Below are positions 8,720-15,361 of a stretch of 64,000 nt of DNA, piece by piece. Positions within the stretch are counted from its first letter, which is position 1. Every line of letters begins with the position of its first letter. The DNA lies in NCBI GenBank assembly GCA_947500385.1, contig CANMSA010000004.1:310001-374000 (forward strand). The letters run 5' to 3'. Below the pieces are notes generated by a model. That model was not told the DNA's origin and searched no databases. It saw only the letters and a list, made by a program, of their open reading frames with translations. The position numbers were made by a program, and so were the translations under genes. The DNA comes from an uncultured Flavobacteriaceae bacterium (GTDB lineage Bacteria > Bacteroidota > Bacteroidia > Flavobacteriales > Flavobacteriaceae).

Positions 8720-11700
8720 CTAACCTTTCTCGGCTATTCGCAATATATCTCCAAAAACGCCTCTGGCCGTTACCGCGGCCCCGGCACCCGCCCCTTGAAT
8801 GACCAAGGGGTTTTCCCCATACGATTCGGTATAAATTTCTATGATTGAATCGGAGCCCTTTACCTGCCCCAATGCGCTTTCCTTCGACACTGATATCAAA
8901 GTAACATCCAACTGCCCTTTCTCCTTTTGCAAATTCCCATGTAAATCCCCCACATATCGCAAAACATGACCGGCTTGCTGATTCTTCTTTACTTCGTTAA
9001 ACGTATCATTTAGCACATCGAGATTCTTGAGGAAAAAATCAACCGATTCCTTTTGTAAAGCTTCTGGAATAAGGTTTTGAATCTTGATATCGAAAAACTC
9101 ATTGCTTAAATCGAGTTCTCTTGCCAAAATCAATAGTTTTCTACCAACATCGTTCCCTGAAAGATCTTCTCTAGGATCGGGTTCGGTAAAGCCTTTCTGC
9201 ATGGCATCTTTTAAAATACTCGAAAACGGGGCGTCAACCTCAGAAAACGTATTGAAAATATAACTTAACGACCCTGAAAAAACCCCTTTGATACGGGTAA
9301 TATTCTCACCGGACAGATGTAATAACTTGATGGTATCGATCAACGGTAAACCGGCGCCAACATTGGTCTCATACAAGTATTGCTTTTGGTTTTTTGCCAA
9401 CTCTTCCCGTAGTAACTGATAATAATCAAACCCAAGCGTGTTCGCTATCTTATTCGATGATACCAGGTCAAAACCGTGCTCGACGAATTCAAAGTAGTTG
9501 GCCACAAAATCGTTACTGGCCGTATTATCGACCACAATTAAGTTCTCCAAATGGTTTTTCTTCGCAAATCTAAAAATGTCGGCAATACCGTAGGGGCGTC
9601 CTTTTGTTTTTATATCGGTCTTCCAACTTTTCTTAATCCCTTCTTTTTCCAATAGGACCTTCCTTGAATTGGCCACGGCAAAAACGTTCAGGTCTATGCC
9701 TTTTCTTTTTTCGATGGTGACAGCAGATTTTAGTATTTGATCAATTAACGTACCGCCTACATTGCCATGTCCAAAAATGGCCAGGTTCACCTTTTTACTA
9801 ATCCCGAATATCTGACCGTGCATGACGTTGAGGGCCTTGTTCAAATCCGCTTTACGTACTACAAGACTTACGTTCTTACCGGACACCGTATTATTAAAAA
9901 GCAAGGGTACTATCTGATTTTTGATCAGTGCATTGTACGGCTTGTGAAACGTGCTCAGATCTTGGCCAATAATTGAAATGACCGATACTTCATCGATAAC
10001 CTTTATTGCATTGATATCGTTCGTTTTGAAGTCGCTTTGAAACTCGTTCTCTAATGCTTTTTTGGCGTTCTTGGCCCTTTTTCGGGGTACCACCAATCCT
10101 ATTCCCCTTTCGGAAGAACCCTGCGAAATAATGCTTACACTGATATTGTGTGCCTCTAGGGTTTTAAAAATACGGGCGTCGATTCCCACTTTACCCAACA
10201 ACCCCCTGCCCTCCAAATTGATCATAGCAACATCCTCGATGACCGAAAGCGACTTAATCCCTTCCTTACTGGATTTTGCGCTTATCAAGGTTCCTTCATT
10301 ATCGTCGTTATAGGTATTAAGGATACGAAGTGGAATATTCTTCTCTATTAACGGTATGATCGTCTTGGCATGCAGTATGGTAGCGCCAAAACTGGCCAAC
10401 TCATTGGCCTCTGTATAGGAAAGGTTCGATAAGCGCCTTGCCTCATGCACTAGATCGGGATTGGCAGTGTAAATACCATCTACATGGGTGTAATTTTGTA
10501 GCTCAGAGGCATTTAGAAAATTAGCCAATAACGCAGCGGAATAGTTACTACCATTGCGCCCTAAGGTAGTGGTGTCTCCTTGTTCGGTAGAGGCAATGAA
10601 CCCCGTTACAATGGGTACTACATTGCTCCCCAATAACGAAAATCGTTTCAGGGCAAGTTCTTTGGAAACCGCTTCGAGCAACTGCGCATCGCCATAGTTA
10701 TCGTCGGTTTTTATGAATTCGCGAGAATCGACCAGCTCTGCTTTGATACCCTTGCCGATCAATAGTTTTGTAATGAGTTTGGCGGCGATCAACTCGCCAT
10801 AGGCCAGTACCTCGTCTTTGATCTTTGCACTGCAGTCGCCCAGCAGGGACACCCCCTCGAACAGCTGGGCCAAGGCTTTGAACTCTTTCCCCAGATTAAT
10901 GTTTGAAAATGTGTGCTGCTGATAGCTTTCGAAGGCTTCGAAGGTCTCTTTGTAATCTTCGCCTTGTACCGCTTGGGTCAAAATTTCCTCCAGTTGATCG
11001 GTAGCCTGTTCCCTGGCCGACAGAACAACTGCGATGTGCTCTCCTTTCTTGACTTTTGAAACCACGATATCGAGCACCCTTCCCAGGCCTTCCCCATTGC
11101 TAAGGGATTTACCTCCAAACTTCAATACTTTAATCTTTTCTGCCTTCTTGCCATTCTGATTGAACACATCGTGCAACAATTTTTGCATTTGCTCAAATTC
11201 GATCAAAAAAGCATCATGCCCATGCAAGGAGTGAATTTCCCCATAGGTGACATTGCTATTGGCCTGCGCCAATTGCTTAAAAGTATCTTTATTTTCCTTG
11301 GCTGTGAAAAATAGATCTGAATCTACCCCGATAATATGAATGTTGGTATCACTGTTCTGTAAACGCTCAAAATTTTTGTCACCATCTCTGGTCACATCGA
11401 TTGTTTTTAGTAGTTGGTTCATGAGCTTGTAGGCGGATAACTGAAAACGCTCTTGTAGCTTTTCACCATGATGCAGCAACCAACTCTCTACATTGAAAAC
11501 TTGTAACTCTTCATTCGTGCTTCGTTTGAAGCGTTCTTTAAAAGATTCCGGTGTGCGGTAACAAAGCATTGCGTGCATACGTGCATCGTGTACCGGCTGT
11601 TTTGAATTTACCAAAAACTGCTCTTGAATCTGACAATTGGCAATAAGCCAATCGGTCGATTTCCAGTCGGAGGCCACTGGAATCAGGTGTACGGTGATTT

Positions 11701-12109
11701 TGGGATTCAAGGCCGCCATCTCCCAAGCAATACCGCCGCCCAAAGAGCCTCCAATAATGGCAAAGAGTTTTGGGATCGCCAGCTGCTCAAGTGCCAACAA
11801 AAAAAGATGGGCGATGTCGCCGGCAACAAAATCCTTATAATTTTCAATCACAAACTTATCATGCCCGTTCCCGGGAATATTGAAGGAAAGAATCGTATAT
11901 TTTTTTGTATCGATACATTTATCTTCCCCTATCAAGGCAGACCACCAGCCATCATCCCCGGTCACATTTGAATTTCCGGTGAGCGCATGGTTCACCAATA
12001 CAATCGGCGCCGAATGCAACTCCTGCCCAAACAATTGGTAGGAGAGTGAAATTTCCTGTGAAACTCCACTAATAGTGGTAAAAGAAGGAAAATTTAAGTG
12101 ATGTAGCAT
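8720..12109 (-). CDS. Fusion of MetX-like homoserine acyltransferase, aspartate kinase and homoserine dehydrogenase
   Basis: A single 1129-residue protein covering several methionine/threonine pathway steps. Residues 1-~320 form an alpha/beta-hydrolase module of the homoserine O-acetyltransferase type: nucleophile elbow GGSLGGG (Ser122), Asp265 in VDSDLFF and His298 in HGHDAFL fit the MetX triad. Residues ~326-615 are an aspartate kinase (KFGGKS at 330-335, GRNGSN at 517-522). Tandem ACT-like domains follow (~620-770). Residues ~774-1129 are a homoserine dehydrogenase with the GHGNVGG nucleotide-binding loop (780-786). The usual ThrA/MetL is ~810-820 residues, so the N-terminal module is an extra. 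The frame is open and continuous through the junction. It follows metY by 91 nt, with a strong hairpin in the gap. Confidence 0.93.
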   Translation of the reverse strand: MLHHLNFPSFTTISGVSQEISLSYQLFGQELHSAPIVLVNHALTGNSNVTGDDGWWSALIGEDKCIDTKKYTILSFNIPGNGHDKFVIENYKDFVAGDIAHLFLLALEQLAIPKLFAIIGGSLGGGIAWEMAALNPKITVHLIPVASDWKSTDWLIANCQIQEQFLVNSKQPVHDARMHAMLCYRTPESFKERFKRSTNEELQVFNVESWLLHHGEKLQERFQLSAYKLMNQLLKTIDVTRDGDKNFERLQNSDTNIHIIGVDSDLFFTAKENKDTFKQLAQANSNVTYGEIHSLHGHDAFLIEFEQMQKLLHDVFNQNGKKAEKIKVLKFGGKSLSNGEGLGRVLDIVVSKVKKGEHIAVVLSAREQATDQLEEILTQAVQGEDYKETFEAFESYQQHTFSNINLGKEFKALAQLFEGVSLLGDCSAKIKDEVLAYGELIAAKLITKLLIGKGIKAELVDSREFIKTDDNYGDAQLLEAVSKELALKRFSLLGSNVVPIVTGFIASTEQGDTTTLGRNGSNYSAALLANFLNASELQNYTHVDGIYTANPDLVHEARRLSNLSYTEANELASFGATILHAKTIIPLIEKNIPLRILNTYNDDNEGTLISAKSSKEGIKSLSVIEDVAMINLEGRGLLGKVGIDARIFKTLEAHNISVSIISQGSSERGIGLVVPRKRAKNAKKALENEFQSDFKTNDINAIKVIDEVSVISIIGQDLSTFHKPYNALIKNQIVPLLFNNTVSGKNVSLVVRKADLNKALNVMHGQIFGISKKVNLAIFGHGNVGGTLIDQILKSAVTIEKRKGIDLNVFAVANSRKVLLEKEGIKKSWKTDIKTKGRPYGIADIFRFAKKNHLENLIVVDNTASNDFVANYFEFVEHGFDLVSSNKIANTLGFDYYQLLREELAKNQKQYLYETNVGAGLPLIDTIKLLHLSGENITRIKGVFSGSLSYIFNTFSEVDAPFSSILKDAMQKGFTEPDPREDLSGNDVGRKLLILARELDLSNEFFDIKIQNLIPEALQKESVDFFLKNLDVLNDTFNEVKKNQQAGHVLRYVGDLHGNLQKEKGQLDVTLISVSKESALGQVKGSDSIIEIYTESYGENPLVIQGAGAGAAVTARGVFGDILRIAEKG

Positions 12110-12136
12110 GAATATTTAACTAATGAATACTCCCGG

Positions 12137-12175
12137 GTGCGGCTTCGCATCAAGGATGCTCGGAACAAGCCGCAC
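12137..12175 (-). other. Stable hairpin between metY and the fusion gene
   Basis: On the minus strand GTGCGGCTT pairs with AAGCCGCAC (9 bp), enclosing a second 5-bp stem GCATC/GATGC. There is no T run after it, so it is not a classical terminator. It may set an mRNA processing or partial termination point between metY and the downstream genes. Confidence 0.6.
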
Positions 12176-12200
12176 TAGGCGCAGTTCTAGAACTATTGTT

Positions 12201-13493
12201 TTATGCAAATACCGACTTGTCAATCGTTTCGAATGCACTTACCAAATCTGCTTTTAAATCTTCAAGATCTTCCAAACCTACCGATAATCGGATCAGGTCT
12301 TTGGTAACGCCCGTAGATTCTTGTTCGGCGTCACCCAGTTGTTGATGCGTGGTACTTGCAGGATGGATAATTAATGATTTCGTATCCCCAATATTTGCCA
12401 ACAGCGAAAATACGGTTGTTTCATCGGCAATTTTCTTCGCAGATTCAAACCCGCCCTTTACGCCAAAGGTGACGATACCACTTTGTCCTTTTGGCAAATA
12501 GGCTTCGGCCTGTGCATAGTATTTACTCGTTTTCAGGCCGGGATAATTAACCCATGCCACTTCTGGCCTTGTTTGGAGCCATTCGGCAAGTGCCAAGGCA
12601 TTCTCGCTGTGTTTTTTCATTCTGATCGGAAGCGTTTCCAAACCCTGTATAATTTGCCATGAATTAAAGGGACTCGCGGCTCCTCCAAAATCGCGTAACC
12701 CTTCTACCCGTACTTTTGCAATGAATGCGGCCGGACCCAAAGCTTCGTGGTATACCAAACCATGATATCCTGGAGAAGGCTCGGTAAACTCGGGAAAATT
12801 GCCATTGCCATAATCGAAGGTACCGGCATCTATAATGACCCCTCCCAAAGAGGTTCCATTGCCGTTGATATATTTGGTCAAGGAATGGATTACGATATTG
12901 GCGCCATGTTCGATCGGATTCAACAATGCGGGCGTAGCAACCGTATTATCAACAATGAAGGGTATTTTGGCAGTCTTCGCTTCGGACGATATTGCTTTTA
13001 GGTCGAGTACATCCAGTTTTGGATTTCCAAGTGATTCTACAAAAATCGCCCTAGTATGCTCTTGCACCGCCTTCCCAAAATTGGTTGGGTCGGAAGGATC
13101 GACAAAAGTCGTGGTAATACCTAACCTTGGTAAGGTATTGGCCAGTAAATTATACGTACCTCCATATAAACTGCTTGATGCCACAATATGATCTCCTGTT
13201 CGCAACAGTACCAACAGGGCGGTTGAAATAGCAGCCGTTCCCGAAGCCGTGGCTACTGCCGCGATACCTCCTTCAAGCGCTGCCAACCGCTGTTCCAACA
13301 CATCATTGGTCGGGTTGTTCAGTCTGGTATAAATATAGCCTGCTTCCGAAAGGTTAAAGAGGTTGGCCGCATGATCGGCATTGTTAAATACATAAGCGGT
13401 ACTTTGGTAGATAGGGACCGCTCGGGTGCCTCCGTTGGAGGTTACATCGTGACCTGCGTGCAGTGCATTGGTCGAAAACTTTTGTTCGCTCAT
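12201..13493 (-). CDS. metY: O-acetylhomoserine sulfhydrylase / aminocarboxypropyltransferase
   Basis: PLP enzyme that makes homocysteine directly from O-acetylhomoserine and sulfide. The 430-residue length and the long central insertion (IDAGTFDYGNGNFPEFTEP region, ~215-235) are typical of MetY and not of the ~390-residue cystathionine synthases. The PLP lysine lies in HSLTKYINGNGTSLGG (~200-215). It is the first gene of the methionine cluster, preceded by a SAM-I riboswitch, so it is expected to be off when SAM is plentiful. Its partner enzyme, the MetX-like module, is in the next gene. Confidence 0.95.
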   Translation of the reverse strand: MSEQKFSTNALHAGHDVTSNGGTRAVPIYQSTAYVFNNADHAANLFNLSEAGYIYTRLNNPTNDVLEQRLAALEGGIAAVATASGTAAISTALLVLLRTGDHIVASSSLYGGTYNLLANTLPRLGITTTFVDPSDPTNFGKAVQEHTRAIFVESLGNPKLDVLDLKAISSEAKTAKIPFIVDNTVATPALLNPIEHGANIVIHSLTKYINGNGTSLGGVIIDAGTFDYGNGNFPEFTEPSPGYHGLVYHEALGPAAFIAKVRVEGLRDFGGAASPFNSWQIIQGLETLPIRMKKHSENALALAEWLQTRPEVAWVNYPGLKTSKYYAQAEAYLPKGQSGIVTFGVKGGFESAKKIADETTVFSLLANIGDTKSLIIHPASTTHQQLGDAEQESTGVTKDLIRLSVGLEDLEDLKADLVSAFETIDKSVFA

Positions 13494-13591
13494 GATTTTG
13501 TTTTTTAAGTATTGAACATAGCATTAAAAAATCCAAACCCCGTCTCATCTTAGCGCGGGAAAATCAAAAAGTTACAAGAAAACAAAAACTA

Positions 13592-13599
13592 CAAATGTA
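13592..13599 (-). promoter_or_regulatory. Possible second -7 box downstream of the SAM-I riboswitch
   Basis: TACATTTG on the minus strand matches TAnnTTTG, 98 nt before the metY start and 3' of the riboswitch. If active it would bypass SAM control. It may be chance, as the region is A/T rich. Confidence 0.25.
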
Positions 13600-13609
13600 A
13601 TTTGGGTAT

Positions 13610-13742
13610 GTTATCTGCCTTAATTGTCCCGTAAGACTCTTTTGGTAGAATTTAGCACCTTCTTCGCTCTCGATAAGCCATCGGGGATACAAAGGGTTGC
13701 TAAGGCTTCATAGGGTCTATTCCCTCCACCTTTCTTGATAAC
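13610..13742 (-). ncRNA. SAM-I (S-box) riboswitch upstream of metY
   Basis: The minus strand carries the S-box core almost letter for letter: ATCAAGAAAGGTGGAGGG, then GACCCTATGAAGCC, TTAGCAACC, and AAGGTGCTAAATTC. The outer P1 helix is formed by GTTATC at the 5' end and GATAAC at the 3' end. It lies between a TATATTTG promoter box and metY. A weak CCCG/CGGG stem followed by a T-rich run at ~13525-13565 may be the expression platform (inference). Expected action: binding of SAM lowers metY-cluster expression. Confidence 0.94.
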
Positions 13743-13772
13743 TATTCAATAAGTGTTTGAACTTAACTGGTA

Positions 13773-13780
13773 CAAATATA
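13773..13780 (-). promoter_or_regulatory. -7 box (TATATTTG) for the SAM-I riboswitch/metY transcript
   Basis: A perfect TAnnTTTG on the minus strand, 30 nt upstream of riboswitch helix P1. It directly abuts the terminator hairpin of metK (13782-13804), so its -33 region lies inside that hairpin. Confidence 0.7.
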
Positions 13781-13781
13781 A

Positions 13782-13812
13782 AGGGGGAATTTTAAAATCC
13801 CCCCTTTTTTTT
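13782..13812. terminator. Hairpin terminator downstream of metK
   Basis: GGGGGA and TCCCCC-type arms flank an A/T-rich centre that is itself self-complementary (TTTTAAAA). On the minus strand it follows metK by 15 nt and is followed by TTTATATTTG. On the plus strand it is followed by eight T residues, so it would also stop antisense transcription into metK. Confidence 0.75.
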
Positions 13813-13819
13813 CAAAAAA

Positions 13820-15076
13820 TTATAGTTTAAAGGCCTTTTTTACTTTTTCGACCATATCGAGTTTTTCCCAGGTAAATAGTTCTACCTCTTTTTCAATTCG
13901 GCCATTATAGGGCGATTCAAATACTTTTTTAACCACCTTGGGTTCTTTTCCCATGTGCCCATACGCGGCCGACTCCAAGTAAATCGGATTCCGAAGCTTT
14001 AAACGCTTCTCAATGGCAAAAGGCCTCATATCAAAAAGCTTTTCGACTTTTTGGGCGATTTCCCCATCGGTAAGATCTACATTTGAAGTGCCATAGGTGT
14101 CCACGAAAATAGAAGTGGGTTCCACCACCCCGATTGCGTAACTAACCTGCACTAAAATTTCATCTGAAACTCCGGCAGCCACCAAATTTTTAGCCACATG
14201 CCTAGAGGCGTAGGCGGCACTCCTATCTACCTTGCTAGGATCTTTACCGCTAAAAGCTCCGCCTCCATGGGCTCCTTTACCGCCGTAGGTATCCACGATG
14301 ATCTTACGACCTGTCAATCCCGTATCTCCGTGCGGACCTCCTATCACAAATTTTCCGGTCGGGTTGATGTGATAGTTGATCTGGTCATCAAAAAGGTTTT
14401 GAATCTTTTTAGGCAACTGTTTTTTGACCTTGGGAATCAAAATCTCTATAATATCTTTCTTGATCTTGGCCAGCATTTTTTTATCGTTTTTGTCAAACGC
14501 GTCATGCTGGGTAGACACTACGATCGTATCGATTCGCTGGGGTACGTTATCATCGGAATATTCGATCGTTACCTGCGACTTCGCATCGGGCCGTAGATAT
14601 TTTATCTGCTTATCGGCTCTACGCAAATCGGCCAATACCTGTAATATCTTGTGGGAGATATCAAGGGCCAACGGCATATAATTTTTGGTTTCTTTGGTCG
14701 CATATCCGAACATCATTCCCTGATCGCCGGCACCTTGTTCTTCTTTTTTACCACGATCAACCCCTTGGTTGATATCTTGCGATTGTTCATGGATCAACGA
14801 AATGACCCCACAAGAATCTCCACTGAACTGGTACTCCCCCTTGGTATACCCAATTTTGTTCACCACACCTCTCGCAATGTTCTGAACATCTAGGTAGGTA
14901 GTACTCTTTACCTCCCCTGCTAAAATTACCTGTCCCGTGGTGACCATGGTTTCGCAAGCCACCTTACTTTCTGGGTCGAATGCCAAAAAACTATCCAACA
15001 ATGCATCACTAATTTGATCGGCTACCTTATCTGGGTGCCCCTCGCTCACAGATTCCGAGGTAAATAAATACGACAT
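13820..15076 (-). CDS. metK: S-adenosylmethionine synthetase (methionine adenosyltransferase)
   Basis: Makes SAM from methionine and ATP, in the cytoplasm. I place the start at 15076, giving [17 protein letters not shown], the universal MetK N-terminus; an upstream in-frame ATG at 15190 would translate through the predicted riboswitch. The resulting 418 residues suit the Bacteroidota form. Motifs include [25 protein letters not shown] and [19 protein letters not shown]. Family knowledge: homotetramer needing Mg2+ and K+. The gene stands next to, but is transcribed separately from, the methionine cluster. Confidence 0.96.
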   Translation of the reverse strand: MSYLFTSESVSEGHPDKVADQISDALLDSFLAFDPESKVACETMVTTGQVILAGEVKSTTYLDVQNIARGVVNKIGYTKGEYQFSGDSCGVISLIHEQSQDINQGVDRGKKEEQGAGDQGMMFGYATKETKNYMPLALDISHKILQVLADLRRADKQIKYLRPDAKSQVTIEYSDDNVPQRIDTIVVSTQHDAFDKNDKKMLAKIKKDIIEILIPKVKKQLPKKIQNLFDDQINYHINPTGKFVIGGPHGDTGLTGRKIIVDTYGGKGAHGGGAFSGKDPSKVDRSAAYASRHVAKNLVAAGVSDEILVQVSYAIGVVEPTSIFVDTYGTSNVDLTDGEIAQKVEKLFDMRPFAIEKRLKLRNPIYLESAAYGHMGKEPKVVKKVFESPYNGRIEKEVELFTWEKLDMVEKVKKAFKL

Positions 15077-15144
15077 ACTCTTTTTAATTTTATGAAAGGA
15101 ATTTGAAAGTGCAAAGCGAAGATCAATACGGACTACTGTATCAA

Positions 15145-15260
15145 TAGCAACTGCTTTAGCATTTTTAAAATGTCGATCTAATATCGCCATTTGTCTTCAA
15201 AGACAGGTCCCGAAAAATTTCGAGCCTTTGAGGTTGCAATCAGTCAAATCCCTCCTCTTA
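15145..15260 (-). ncRNA. Candidate SAM-II riboswitch (long-loop form) upstream of metK
   Basis: On the minus strand GAGG (15257-15254) and CCTC (15233-15230) form a P1 stem around GATTTGACTGATTGCAA, close to the SAM-II signature GATTTAA...TTGCAA. After two inserted hairpins (including GTCTTtgAAGAC) comes AAAAATGCTAAAGC (15152-15165), resembling the SAM-II 3' pseudoknot strand AAATG..GCTAAA. The insertion matches the idea of the SAM-II long-loop variant known from Bacteroidota. It ends ~70 nt before metK. Boundaries and the pseudoknot pairing were judged by eye. Confidence 0.68.
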
Positions 15261-15268
15261 TTATTGGG

Positions 15269-15276
15269 CAAAAATA
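15269..15276 (-). promoter_or_regulatory. -7 box (TATTTTTG) of metK
   Basis: A perfect minus-strand TAnnTTTG that ends ~11 nt upstream of the P1 stem of the candidate SAM-II riboswitch. Transcription would therefore start just before the aptamer. Confidence 0.65.
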
Positions 15277-15361
15277 AGAAAATTGTTTCGTCTAGATCAA
15301 TATTCCAAAAAGATTTGTTGTGAAATAAACGAAAAATGATGTGTAAGAATAATCCTTCTTT

